Notes: generated by a model not told the origin, from the sequence alone. Counted from the stretch's first letter, positions 9,957 to 18,328 are shown. The stretch is 64,000 nucleotides of DNA from Sphingobium_A sp965228065 (GCA_965228065.1 OZ245788.1:1922001-1986000), one strand, 5' to 3'. Numbers and translations: made by a program.

Positions 9957-10009
9957 TGGCGATATCGATCGGCGTTCGGCGATCGATATCGCCAACCGGC
10001 TCGTGCCGG
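9957..10009 (+). terminator. Two hairpins between receptor and hydrolase operon
   Basis: A perfect 15-base-pair inverted repeat (9957-9971 with 9980-9994, 8-base loop, arms built on GATATCGATCG) is followed directly by a 5-base-pair hairpin CCGGC-TCGT-GCCGG (9996-10009). The pair lies between the receptor stop and the ribosome binding site of the next gene. There is no T-run, so it may be a partial terminator, a processing site or an RNA stabiliser rather than a classic rho-independent terminator. Confidence 0.5.
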
Positions 10010-10023
10010 CTCTGGAGAGCGAC

Positions 10024-11220
10024 ATGCCGAAATTCGTGAATTGGAAGCGTCGCGCCTGTGTCGCGGCCGCGCTGGCCGCCTTGGCGGTTTCGTCGCCGGG
10101 CTTTGCGCGGGATGCGGCGCCTGCGCCGATTTCCAGGACTGTCATCGCGTCGATGGATGCCGCGATCCAGGAGATGATGACGCAGCACAAGGCTGCGGGC
10201 TATGCGGTCGCCATCGCGCGGGGAGACAGGATCGTCTTCCAGAAGGGCTATGGCCTCGCCGATATCGAGAACGGCGTGGCGATCACGCCCGATACGGTCT
10301 TTCGCGTCGGTTCGGTCACCAAGCAGTTCACCGCGGTCGGCATCCTGGCGCTCGTCGACCAGGGCAAGCTCTCGGTGAACGACCGACTGTCCAAATATCT
10401 TCCCGACTATCCCAATGCCGACAAGATCACGATCTATCAGATGATCACGCACACGTCGGGGCTGGCCAATTACACCGGGCAGGAACTCTACCGCCGCACG
10501 TCGAGGCTGGAGGGGACGACCATGGAGATGGTCGATGCGCTCGTCACCGTGAAACCGCAGTTCGAGTTCGAGCCGGGGACGGCCTGGAGCTACAGCAATA
10601 CCGGTTTCTATCTGGCCGGCGCGGTGATCGAGAAGATCACCGGGGAAAAATTCGCCGATTATATGCGGACCCGCATCTTCGAGCCGGCGGGCCTCAAACA
10701 TACCGCGATCGACGATGGCGGCGACATCATCGCGCATCGCGCGCATGGCTATGCATCGTCGCCCGACAGTGCCGCCGGCTATCGTAATGCCGCGCCGACA
10801 TCGATGACCGTCGCGGGCGGCGCGGGCGCTGCGCGTTCGACGATCGGCGACCTCGTCGCCTGGAACGCGGCCCTGCTTGGCGGGAAGATCCTCAAGCCAG
10901 AGACGCTGGCGATGATGACGGCGCCGGCAAAGCTCTCCGACGGCAGGCCGGCGAGCGCGGGCTGGGTTGCGAAACACCAGCCGGTTCCCACCGCAGACTA
11001 TGGCATGGGCATCGGCCTTGGCGACGACAAGGGACGACCGATGATCGGCCATGGCGGCGCGATCAGCGGGTTCAACGCCGCTTTGTTCACCTATCCCGAT
11101 CGCAACGTAACGATCGTGGTCCTGGCCAATACCGGCGGCGCCACATATCGCTTCGCGCCGCGCATCGCCGATATCGTCCTGGCCGATGCAAAGAGCGGCC
11201 TGCCGGCGAAAGCACAATGA
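10024..11220 (+). CDS. Secreted beta-lactamase-fold serine hydrolase
   Basis: A 398-residue protein with a signal peptide (about residues 1-30, ending GFA-R). All three motifs of the serine-beta-lactamase-like superfamily are present: SVTK (SxxK), SYSNTG (Y-x-N) and GHGGAISGF (H/K-x-G). The start at 10024 is preferred over a GTG at 10003 because GGAGAG sits six bases upstream. The stop overlaps the next start (ATGA at 11217), making it the first gene of a three-hydrolase operon. Relatives act as D-aminopeptidases, D-Ala carboxypeptidases or esterases in the periplasm; the sequence does not decide between these. Confidence 0.9.
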   Translation: MPKFVNWKRRACVAAALAALAVSSPGFARDAAPAPISRTVIASMDAAIQEMMTQHKAAGYAVAIARGDRIVFQKGYGLADIENGVAITPDTVFRVGSVTKQFTAVGILALVDQGKLSVNDRLSKYLPDYPNADKITIYQMITHTSGLANYTGQELYRRTSRLEGTTMEMVDALVTVKPQFEFEPGTAWSYSNTGFYLAGAVIEKITGEKFADYMRTRIFEPAGLKHTAIDDGGDIIAHRAHGYASSPDSAAGYRNAAPTSMTVAGGAGAARSTIGDLVAWNAALLGGKILKPETLAMMTAPAKLSDGRPASAGWVAKHQPVPTADYGMGIGLGDDKGRPMIGHGGAISGFNAALFTYPDRNVTIVVLANTGGATYRFAPRIADIVLADAKSGLPAKAQ

Positions 11221-12272
11221 CGGTTCGGTCAGGTCCGAGGCGGGCGATCCTGGCGATGGCGCTCGGCATCGCCTGTTTTTCGTCCTTTCAGCTTTACGCG
11301 AAGCCGGTCGACGTGCCGATCACCCCGCCTGCGGGTTCGAAGATTCGTCCCACCGTCCTACCGGCTTATGCGCAGATGCCCGGCCGGATGGTGGACATCG
11401 GCGGCTATCGTCTGAACCTCTATTGTGTCGGCAAGGGCGGCCCAACGGTCGTCCTCGAAGCGGGCGGGGGTTGGGGGGCGGTTGCCTGGACCGGCATTCA
11501 GAGAAAGCTCGCCGATCGCGCGAAGGTCCGCGTGTGCAGCTACGACCGCGCCGGCATGAACTTCAGCGATCCGGGGCCGGTCGTTCGGAAGCCCGGCGAC
11601 GATGTGACGGATCTCCACGCATTGCTGAAGGCGGCCAGGGTTGGCGCACCGTATGTCCTGGTCGGCTGGTCTGCCGGCGGTGTGATTGCTCGGCGATATG
11701 CCTATCAATATCCGGATCAGGTGGCCGGTCTGATCACGGTCGACGGGTCGACCTATGATTTTGCCGAGGTGAAGCGGACGGCGTTGAACCCCCAAGTTCG
11801 CGAGACGCTCACCAAATGTCTTTATGCAGCGCAGAATGGCAGTTTCGACACCGACACGGCGCTGTTCGATCGGTGTGCGCCAATCGTCAATCCACTCAAT
11901 TTCGTGCCGGCGATGCAGAAGCAACTCGCGCGTTACACGCGCGATCCGGCGACCTACGAACGCACGCTGGCCTCGTTCGAGCGCGTCGAGGCGACGGGCA
12001 AAGAGCTTCGCGAGATACGCAAATCCTATGGGGCTCTGCCGCTTCGCGTGATCGTGGCCGGAAATCATTTCGGCGATCCGACGACCGACGATGCGCCGCT
12101 CAGCGAGGCCGATTTCGTGCGCCATTCATATCAGATCGCAACGCTCTCGACCAACGCGCAGATGATCGTGATCCCGGAGATGACGCACGCGGCGCAGCTT
12201 GAACGCCCCGCCGAGATTCTCGCGATCATCGCGGACCTGGTCGCGAAAATCCGGGAGCAGGGGCAAAGGTGA
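11217..12272 (+). CDS. Alpha/beta hydrolase, exported
   Basis: A 351-residue alpha/beta-fold hydrolase with an N-terminal hydrophobic segment (about residues 10-27) that is probably a signal peptide or anchor. The nucleophile elbow is GWSAGG (G-x-S-x-G), preceded by the LEAGGGWG oxyanion-region loop and the CSYDRAGMNFSD segment typical of the family. The catalytic His is probably in MTHAAQLERP near the C terminus. It overlaps the preceding gene by four bases and the following gene begins at its stop codon, so translation is coupled. Substrate unknown; ester or amide hydrolysis is the general expectation. Confidence 0.88.
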   Translation: MTVRSGPRRAILAMALGIACFSSFQLYAKPVDVPITPPAGSKIRPTVLPAYAQMPGRMVDIGGYRLNLYCVGKGGPTVVLEAGGGWGAVAWTGIQRKLADRAKVRVCSYDRAGMNFSDPGPVVRKPGDDVTDLHALLKAARVGAPYVLVGWSAGGVIARRYAYQYPDQVAGLITVDGSTYDFAEVKRTALNPQVRETLTKCLYAAQNGSFDTDTALFDRCAPIVNPLNFVPAMQKQLARYTRDPATYERTLASFERVEATGKELREIRKSYGALPLRVIVAGNHFGDPTTDDAPLSEADFVRHSYQIATLSTNAQMIVIPEMTHAAQLERPAEILAIIADLVAKIREQGQR

Positions 12273-12277
12273 GGACC

Positions 12278-13657
12278 ATGAAAACAACTTCGCTTCTGGC
12301 GGCCTTGCTCTGTGCTGTCGCGCCAGCGCAGGCGAACCCCGTCGATCGTGCAAGGGCGCTCCTGTCCGATCCGAAAGGGATTGCAGCGCCAGGCTGCGCG
12401 GCCGGTGCCTTTCGTGACGGAAAGACGCTTTTCGTGACCGGTGCGGGGGCGGCCGATATTGCTGCCGGCACGCCGATCGACGGGGATACTTTGTTCTACG
12501 CCGCGTCGATCGCCAAGCAGTTCACCTCGCTCGCTGCCGCCAAGCTGATCGAGCAGGGGAGACTGGGCCTCGACGACGACGTCCGTAAATATATTCCCGA
12601 ACTGCCCGAATATGCGGCGCCTGTGACAGTCCGCATGCTGATGCTGCACACGGCCGGGATCCGGGACACATGGGAGATTGCGGGTCTCGCCGGTTTTCGC
12701 AGCGCGGCCGATATCGACAAGGCGACGGCGTTACAGCTCTTGGTGCGCCAGCAGGGGACGAATTTCACGCCCGGCACCGCCTGGTCATATTCCAATGGCG
12801 GTTATGTCCTCCTCGCCGAAACGATCGCCCGCGCTTCAGGCATGCGTTTTGCCGACTATGCCAGACACGCGATCCTGCGGCCGCTCGGCATGACGCGAAG
12901 CTTCTTCATGAACGACGCCAAGCCCACCGGGGCCAACATCGCCCATGGTTATGCGCCGGCCGGCGATGGCTTTGCCGTTCGCGACAATTATCCGTCCTTC
13001 AGCGGTTCGGGCGGGTTGATGATCTCGATGAACGACTTTGCGCGCTACGAACATGACATCGCGGTCGGTGGAAGGGTTTGGACCGCGGCCGTTCGCGCGA
13101 TCATGCTGACACCGGGCAAATTGACCAACGGTGAGCCTGCCTTGTTCGAGAATGCCGGGCTGGGCTACGGCCCCGGCCTGATGATCGGCCAGCGCAACGG
13201 GCAGTTCTTCGTTCAGCACAGCGGCGTCATGGAGGGATTCAGGACGATGTTCGAGCGATTGCCGGAGCGAAAGCTGTCGGTCGCCGTCCTGTGCAACCGT
13301 GGTGACTGGTCCGCGCCGGCCAAGGCCGACGCGATCGTCGAAGCCATCGAGGGCGATATCCTGACCGACGAGCCCGGTTCCGGGGCAGACAGCATCGCTG
13401 GCCGCTATGTCTCCGACGAACTGCCCGCGACCTACGACATCATGCTTGCGGGCGATGAACTGACGGCGTCGATTTCGTCTCCCTTTGTCGGCGACAAGGG
13501 CGCGGTCCATAGTTTCCGGCGCAATGGCGACGGATCATACAGCGCACAGCGCAGCTTCGGAGTCGCTGGAGCAACCCTGTCGTTCGACAAGGATGGTCAG
13601 GGCTTCACGGTCAATTCCCATCGCACGCAAGGATTCCGATTCCGCCGCGCTCCCTGA
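12278..13657 (+). CDS. Secreted beta-lactamase-fold serine hydrolase
   Basis: A 459-residue protein with a short signal peptide ending in AQANP. Motifs: SIAK (SxxK), SYSNGG (Y-x-N) and QHSGVMEGF (H-x-G). A C-terminal domain of about 110 residues follows the catalytic fold. I use ATG 12278 with AGGTGAGG just upstream; a GTG at 12269 overlapping the previous stop is the alternative. It is the last gene of the hydrolase trio and the third protein of this fold in the first 14 kb. That repetition suggests successive steps on one substrate class, or paralogues with different chain-length preference. Confidence 0.88.
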   Translation: MKTTSLLAALLCAVAPAQANPVDRARALLSDPKGIAAPGCAAGAFRDGKTLFVTGAGAADIAAGTPIDGDTLFYAASIAKQFTSLAAAKLIEQGRLGLDDDVRKYIPELPEYAAPVTVRMLMLHTAGIRDTWEIAGLAGFRSAADIDKATALQLLVRQQGTNFTPGTAWSYSNGGYVLLAETIARASGMRFADYARHAILRPLGMTRSFFMNDAKPTGANIAHGYAPAGDGFAVRDNYPSFSGSGGLMISMNDFARYEHDIAVGGRVWTAAVRAIMLTPGKLTNGEPALFENAGLGYGPGLMIGQRNGQFFVQHSGVMEGFRTMFERLPERKLSVAVLCNRGDWSAPAKADAIVEAIEGDILTDEPGSGADSIAGRYVSDELPATYDIMLAGDELTASISSPFVGDKGAVHSFRRNGDGSYSAQRSFGVAGATLSFDKDGQGFTVNSHRTQGFRFRRAP

Positions 13658-13669
13658 CGGTGGGGGATT

Positions 13670-14350
13670 TCAGAGGCGTTTGTACCGGAAGTACCAGACC
13701 TCATGGCCCTTGCGGCGCGCCTTGGCTTCGTAGCGCGTCTCCGGCCAGCCGCCGGGGCGGACCTGGAAGTCCTTGGGCTCTTTCGCCAGCCATTCGAAAT
13801 CGCTGCGCTGGTTCATCACCATCATCGACCAACGGCAATAGGTCGGGTCGTCCGTGCCCAGGCGGAACTCGCCACCGGGCTGGAGCTTGGCGGCGATCAG
13901 GTCGAGCGGGCCGTGGTTCATCATCCGGCGCTTGGCATGGCGTGCCTTGGGCCAGGGATCGGGGTGAAGTAGGTAGAGGAAGCGCAAGGATCCGTCCGGC
14001 ACCCGCTCCAGCACGTCGAGCGCGTCGCCCATGTGCAGGCGGACATTGCCGAGATGGCCGTCGCGAATGTGCATCAGCGCGCCGACCACGCCGTTGAGGA
14101 ACGGCTCACAGCCGATAAAGCCATGATCGGGCAGCAGGTCGGCACGATAGGCGAGATGCTCGCCCGATCCGAAGCCGATCTCGAAATGGAGCGGGCGGTT
14201 GTCGCCGAACAATGAGGACGCGGTGACGTCGCCCGTTTCCGGTACGCTCAGCGCGGGCAGCAGTTCCTCGACGAGTTGCGCCTGGCCCTGGCGCAATTTG
14301 TGGCCCTTGGCGCGGCCATAGAGGCGACGGATGCTGGCTGGATCGTTCAT
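13670..14350 (-). CDS. trmB: tRNA (guanine-46-N7)-methyltransferase
   Basis: A 226-residue SAM-dependent methyltransferase that makes m7G46 in tRNA. The SAM-binding loop is FEIGFGSGEHL, and the hallmark TrmB motif PDPWPKARHAKRR is intact. The N-terminal RRLYGRAKGHKLR is typical of alphaproteobacterial TrmB. I placed the start at 14350 (MNDPASI), with a purine-rich AGGGG upstream; an in-frame start at 14386 would add 12 residues without conservation. It is downstream of metK, so the methyl donor synthase and a user of SAM sit together, a common arrangement in sphingomonads. Confidence 0.93.
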   Translation of the reverse strand: MNDPASIRRLYGRAKGHKLRQGQAQLVEELLPALSVPETGDVTASSLFGDNRPLHFEIGFGSGEHLAYRADLLPDHGFIGCEPFLNGVVGALMHIRDGHLGNVRLHMGDALDVLERVPDGSLRFLYLLHPDPWPKARHAKRRMMNHGPLDLIAAKLQPGGEFRLGTDDPTYCRWSMMVMNQRSDFEWLAKEPKDFQVRPGGWPETRYEAKARRKGHEVWYFRYKRL

Positions 14351-14410
14351 GGCGTCGCCCCTAACCGAGCCTCGCCGAGACGGCAACGCCGCGCCGCGAA
14401 ACGAAGGCCG

Positions 14411-14935
14411 TTATCGCCGACAGGGCTTGCCGTCATACTGACTGCGGATGACGGTATAGGCCTTGCCGTTCCAGCGCTGGACGGGGAAGCAGAAGCCGGG
14501 CCCGCCGACTTCGATATCGGCCCAGCCGCCGACGCCCTTGGTCGTCAGGAATTTGGGGATGCCGACTTCGTCATACCAGCTTTTCCAGCCGGTCGGCGTC
14601 GGGGTGACGATCGTGAAATGAACGCCGGTATTGCCGTAACAGGCGATGCCCTCGTCCAGGACGATCACTTCGGGACGACCGTCGCTGTTGAGGTCGCGAA
14701 TGGCGTCGCCGTCGAGCGCCGCATCATCGATCGATGCAATGGAGGTGCCGTCGCAGCCCTTCCACTGGCGGCCGGCTTTCGCGAAGCCGGCTGCGCGCAT
14801 GATCGCGTCGGTCTGTGCCGGGGTCAGCTTTGCCGCCTTCATCGGCAGCGTCCAGCCATCGGTGGGATAGGCCGCCAAAGCTGGCGCGGTCGCGACGCAT
14901 GCCGCAATCAGGATAAACGCCGGAAAAGTTCGCAT
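14411..14935 (-). CDS. Small secreted protein, function unknown
   Basis: A 174-residue protein with a clear signal peptide (about residues 1-21, ending ALA-A). It has four to five cysteines, including CDGTS, IACYG, FCFPV and a C-terminal KPCRR, consistent with disulfides in the periplasm. The segment RDLNSDGRPEVIVLDEG resembles a single calcium-binding/FG-GAP-like repeat (DxNxDGxxD). I do not recognise a named family. It lies between metK and trmB on the same strand, and its ribosome binding site is the 3' arm of a perfect hairpin (14939-14969). Confidence 0.75.
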   Translation of the reverse strand: MRTFPAFILIAACVATAPALAAYPTDGWTLPMKAAKLTPAQTDAIMRAAGFAKAGRQWKGCDGTSIASIDDAALDGDAIRDLNSDGRPEVIVLDEGIACYGNTGVHFTIVTPTPTGWKSWYDEVGIPKFLTTKGVGGWADIEVGGPGFCFPVQRWNGKAYTVIRSQYDGKPCRR

Positions 14936-14938
14936 GTC

Positions 14939-14969
14939 ATCTCCCCACCGAACGAGTCGGTGGGGAGAT
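14939..14969 (-). promoter_or_regulatory. Perfect 13-bp hairpin covering a ribosome binding site
   Basis: Bases 14939-14951 pair perfectly with 14957-14969 around a 5-base loop. On the minus-strand transcript the 3' arm reads GGTGGGGAGAT and ends three bases before the ATG at 14935. The Shine-Dalgarno sequence of the small secreted protein is therefore inside the stem. It can act as a metK transcript end, as a translation block, or both. A weaker GGGCGC/GCGCCC stem (14981-14996) lies between it and the metK stop. Confidence 0.7.
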
Positions 14970-15001
14970 TAGCATGACATGGGCGCTTGCGCGCCCGTCG
15001 A

Positions 15002-16210
15002 TCAGATCGCGGCCTTCAGCGTCTCGACCAGGTCGGTCCGCTCCCAGGGGAAGAAGTCGCCATCGGGCGTGCGGCCGAAATGGCCGTAGGCGGCGGTCTT
15101 CTGGTAGATCGGCTTGTTGAGGCCGAGATGGGTACGGATGGCGCGCGGGGTGAGGCCGCCGAGATCCTCGATCGCCATGATCGCCTGTTCGATCTTGTCG
15201 TCGCCGACGGTGCCGGTGCCGTGGGTGTCGACATAAAGCGACAGCGGCTTGGAGACGCCGATCGCATAGGCGAGCTGGATGGTGCAGCGCTTGGCGAGGC
15301 CGGCCGCGACGATGTTCTTCGCCAGATAACGCGTGATATACGCCGCCGAGCGATCGACCTTGGTCGGATCCTTGCCGGAGAATGCGCCGCCGCCATGGGG
15401 GGCAGCGCCACCATAGGTGTCGACGATGATCTTGCGGCCGGTCAGGCCCGCATCGCCATCAGGTCCGCCGATCTCGAAGCTGCCGGTGGGATTGATGTGA
15501 TATTCGGTCGCGTCCGACAGCAGCTTTGCGGGCAGGATGTCCGCCACGACGCTTTTCACATAGGCGTGCAGCTCGGCTTCGTTCGCACCTTCGTCATAGC
15601 CCTTGGCATGCTGGGTGGAGACGACGATCGCGGTTGCGGCCGCGGGCTCGCCATTCTCGAAGCGCAGCGTGACCTGGCTCTTGGCGTCGGGCTCCAGGAA
15701 CGGTGCCGCGCCCGAATGACGGTCGGCCGCCATGCGCTCGAGGATTTTGTGGCTGTAATAGAGCGTCGCCGGCATCAGGTCTGGCGTCTCGTCACAGGCG
15801 AAACCGAACATGATGCCCTGGTCGCCAGCGCCTTCGTCCTTGTTGCCGCTCGCGTCCACGCCCTGCGCGATATGCGCGGACTGGGGGTGGAGATTGTTGT
15901 GGAAGGTCAGCGTTTCCCAGTGGAAGCCGTCCTGCTGGTAGCCGATGCGCTTCACCGTCTGGCGAACCGCGTTCTCAACCTCTTCCTTGACGCCGGGCGC
16001 CCAGTTGCCGGCCTCGTCCATGATGCCCTTGCCGCGGATTTCGCCGGCCAGCACCACGAGCTGAGTGGTCGTCAGCGTCTCGCAGGCGATGCGCGCCTCG
16101 GGATCTTTCGACAGGAACAGATCGACGATCGCATCCGAGATCTGGTCGGAGACCTTATCGGGATGGCCTTCGGAAACGGACTCGGACGTGAAGAGATAAT
16201 TGCTACGCAT
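15002..16210 (-). CDS. metK: S-adenosylmethionine synthetase
   Basis: A 402-residue enzyme making SAM from methionine and ATP in the cytoplasm. The N terminus MRSNYLFTSESVSEGHPDK contains the conserved methionine-adenosyltransferase motif with the catalytic His in GHPDK. The second signature GGGAFSGKDPTKVDRSAAY is intact, and the length is normal for the family. It is 48 bases downstream of lnt on the same strand. The 48-base leader shows no match I recognise to SAM riboswitch classes. Downstream come a small secreted protein and trmB. Confidence 0.97.
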   Translation of the reverse strand: MRSNYLFTSESVSEGHPDKVSDQISDAIVDLFLSKDPEARIACETLTTTQLVVLAGEIRGKGIMDEAGNWAPGVKEEVENAVRQTVKRIGYQQDGFHWETLTFHNNLHPQSAHIAQGVDASGNKDEGAGDQGIMFGFACDETPDLMPATLYYSHKILERMAADRHSGAAPFLEPDAKSQVTLRFENGEPAAATAIVVSTQHAKGYDEGANEAELHAYVKSVVADILPAKLLSDATEYHINPTGSFEIGGPDGDAGLTGRKIIVDTYGGAAPHGGGAFSGKDPTKVDRSAAYITRYLAKNIVAAGLAKRCTIQLAYAIGVSKPLSLYVDTHGTGTVGDDKIEQAIMAIEDLGGLTPRAIRTHLGLNKPIYQKTAAYGHFGRTPDGDFFPWERTDLVETLKAAI

Positions 16211-16258
16211 GGCTGAAAACCCGTAGATATAAGGAAAGCTTTAAATGCGGAAACTCCC

Positions 16259-17926
16259 TTAGCGGCGGCGGCGCCGCAAGGCAACGCCGACAGCCCCAAG
16301 AAAAACTGCCAACAGCAATGGCAGGATGTTTCCCAGCCGCGCGAAGAGCGTCGGCGCATGGGGTGGAGGCAGGCGGGTCTCGATAGAACCGGCCTGCTGA
16401 TGCGGAATGCTGGCGAGCACGCGCCCGTCCGCATCGACCACCGCTGAGATCCCGGTCGGCGTCGAGCGGATCACGGGAATCCCCTCTTCCACGGCGCGCA
16501 GCCGTGCCTGGGCCAGATGCTGGGGCGGGCCCCAACTGCCGAACCAGGCGTCGTTCGATGGATTGAACAGGAAATCGGGGCGATTGGCGCTGTCGACGAC
16601 CTGACCCGAGAAGATGATCTCGTAGCAGATCTGGATGCCGGCCTTGCCGAAGCCGGGCAGCGCGTAGCTTTGCGGGCCGGGGCCGGGCCAGAAATCGACA
16701 TCGCCGGGCACCAGGCGCGACAGGCCGATCGCCGAGAGGATCGGCCGCATCGGCAGATATTCGCCATAGGGGACGAGATGCGCCTTGTCGTAGCGGCGCA
16801 GCAGGCGCCCCCCGGCGTCCATTGCGTACATCGAATTGCGGCCGCCGATCGTGCGCTCTTCCAGATAGCCGCCGACGACCTTGTCCTCGCGATAGCGCTT
16901 GGTTGCGCCGAGCAGCAGGATGTCGCGCGGCCCCAGCAGCGATGCGATACGCGCCCGGGCATAGGGTTCTTCGTCCAGATATTCGGGTACGGCGGCTTCG
17001 GGCCAGAGCAGCAGCCGCGGTTCGGCGCCCGGCCGGCCGGAAAGCTGGGCCAGCTTCCGGAAATTCAACGCGTCCTGGGCCGGATCATATTTGGTTTCCT
17101 GGCCGATATTGGGCTGGACCACGCGGAGAAGCGCGCCATTTGCGGGCAGCGGCGTCCGCCAGAGCGGCAATGCCATGAACAGCGCGATCGGCAGCGCAAC
17201 GGCGCCCGCCGCATAGGCCATCGACTTGCCGAAATAGATGGCGACCGATGGCTTGCCGAGCATGCGGACAGGGATCGACACGCGGTGCAATGCAATCGCC
17301 CAGCAGCCGAAAAAGGCGATGAGCAGGCCCGACAGGCCATAAGTGCCGACCCAGCGGGCATAGAGTGCCGTCGGCAGATCGTAGGTGATGGCGCTCAGCG
17401 GGTTCCAGGCGAAGCCGGTGAACATCGTCGCGCGCAGCCATTCGGTGACGATCCAGGCGGCGGCGAAGGTCAGGACGAACCCTGTTCCGTCATTCCCGCG
17501 AAAGCGGGAATCCCGCTTTTCCTGATCGTCGGCGGTAAAAGAAGAAGCGGGATTCCCGCTTTCGCGGGAATGACGGGGGAAAAGTGCACCGATATCGGTG
17601 CCCCAGCGCCAGGCAAGGCCCGCCGCCATCGCCGGATAAACGGCGAGATAGAGCGACAGCAATATGACCGCGCCATAACCATACCAGTGCGGCATGGCGT
17701 CCTGGAAGGTGAAGGCATGGGCGATCCAGTTGAGCCCGACGGTGAAATGTCCGACGCCGAACAGCCAGCCGGTCAGCAGCGCGCGCTTCAGTGTCGGTGC
17801 GGTGCGAACCAGGTGGAGAAGCAGCGCGAAACAGCCGATCGTGACCGGCCAGAGCCCCCATGGCGCAAAGCCTGTGGCTGAGGCGAGCCCCGCAAGGAGC
17901 GCGAGAATCGGGGTGAGGCGCGGCAC
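16259..17926 (-). CDS. lnt: Apolipoprotein N-acyltransferase, with a repeat-encoded insert
   Basis: Inner-membrane enzyme that adds the third acyl chain to lipoproteins. Several membrane segments fill the N-terminal half. The nitrilase-like periplasmic domain has the triad: Glu in LLLWPEAAVPE, Lys in DKAHLVPYGEY and Cys in IQICYEIIF. The protein is about 555 residues from GTG 17926 (preferred because MPRLTPILALLAG is a typical Lnt start); TTG 17980 would give 573. Between the segments PAMAAGLAWRWG and FVLTFAAAWIVTEW lie about 30 extra residues (FPRHSRESGNP through SRFRGNDG). They are encoded by a perfect 32-base inverted repeat, so a palindromic element has been inserted in frame. Function probably retained because the catalytic residues and frame are intact. 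Confidence 0.93.
   Translation of the reverse strand: MPRLTPILALLAGLASATGFAPWGLWPVTIGCFALLLHLVRTAPTLKRALLTGWLFGVGHFTVGLNWIAHAFTFQDAMPHWYGYGAVILLSLYLAVYPAMAAGLAWRWGTDIGALFPRHSRESGNPASSFTADDQEKRDSRFRGNDGTGFVLTFAAAWIVTEWLRATMFTGFAWNPLSAITYDLPTALYARWVGTYGLSGLLIAFFGCWAIALHRVSIPVRMLGKPSVAIYFGKSMAYAAGAVALPIALFMALPLWRTPLPANGALLRVVQPNIGQETKYDPAQDALNFRKLAQLSGRPGAEPRLLLWPEAAVPEYLDEEPYARARIASLLGPRDILLLGATKRYREDKVVGGYLEERTIGGRNSMYAMDAGGRLLRRYDKAHLVPYGEYLPMRPILSAIGLSRLVPGDVDFWPGPGPQSYALPGFGKAGIQICYEIIFSGQVVDSANRPDFLFNPSNDAWFGSWGPPQHLAQARLRAVEEGIPVIRSTPTGISAVVDADGRVLASIPHQQAGSIETRLPPPHAPTLFARLGNILPLLLAVFLGAVGVALRRRRR
17487..17576. repeat. REP-like inverted repeat inside lnt coding sequence
   Basis: Bases 17487-17518 are the exact reverse complement of 17545-17576 (32 bases each, 26-base spacer). 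Each arm is itself a small hairpin (CCCGCGAAAGCGGG). The element is 90 bases, a multiple of three, so it keeps the lnt frame open. Its arms match the widespread proteobacterial repeat type containing GTCATTCCCGCGAAAGCGGG, normally intergenic. The translated products include SRESGNP and SRFRGND. Confidence 0.9.
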
Positions 17927-17989
17927 GGCCCGCTTGTCGCCGTCATGTCCGGAGTTTTCAAGCGGGGCGTGGCGTGGCAAGCAGGTCCT

Positions 17990-18328
17990 ATGGAATTATG
18001 GCTCTCCGCCGCCTTGCTGCTTGCCTTTGGGCAAGACGCGCCCGCATCCTCGGCCTTGCCGAGCGCGGCGCGCTGCACTGCGCTGTTCGAAATCACACTG
18101 GAGCAACTCAAGCAGAAGAGCGGGGACCCAGCGATGACCGCCGGCTTCGCAGCGGATAGCGCTGCGCTGCGTGCGATCGTTGTTGCCGAGCAACGCGCAG
18201 CCGCCGATCCGACCGTGGCCGCCGATGCCGAGATCGCCGCCGAGCGCCGCGCCGTGCGCGAACAGCCGGAGGATTTCGATCTCAAGCCCTGCTATCGCGT
18301 GAAGGCATTGGGGCCGCTGCGTGGTTGA
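17990..18328 (+). CDS. Small exported protein, unknown
   Basis: About 112 residues from ATG 17990 (MELWLSAALLLAFGQ), giving a plausible signal peptide. An upstream ATG at 17945 would overlap the lnt start region and put 15 extra residues before the hydrophobic core. The mature part is Ala/Glu-rich and helical, with two cysteines (ARCTALFE and KPCYRVK). It overlaps the next gene by eight bases and is divergent from lnt. No family recognised. The coupling to an equally unknown neighbour suggests a two-gene unit. Confidence 0.6.
   Translation: MELWLSAALLLAFGQDAPASSALPSAARCTALFEITLEQLKQKSGDPAMTAGFAADSAALRAIVVAEQRAAADPTVAADAEIAAERRAVREQPEDFDLKPCYRVKALGPLRG

Noticed and set aside
1067..13657. Lasso peptide biosynthesis/isopeptidase locus
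   Set aside because: Receptor and FecI/FecR fit, but there is no precursor peptide, B or C maturation gene, nor an isopeptidase of the prolyl-oligopeptidase type nearby (the one at 60472 is 47 kb away).
16211..16258. Possible SAM-responsive riboswitch in the metK leader
   Set aside because: Only 48 bases are available and I could not match them to SAM-II or SAM/SAH consensus features I remember. A covariance-model search would decide.
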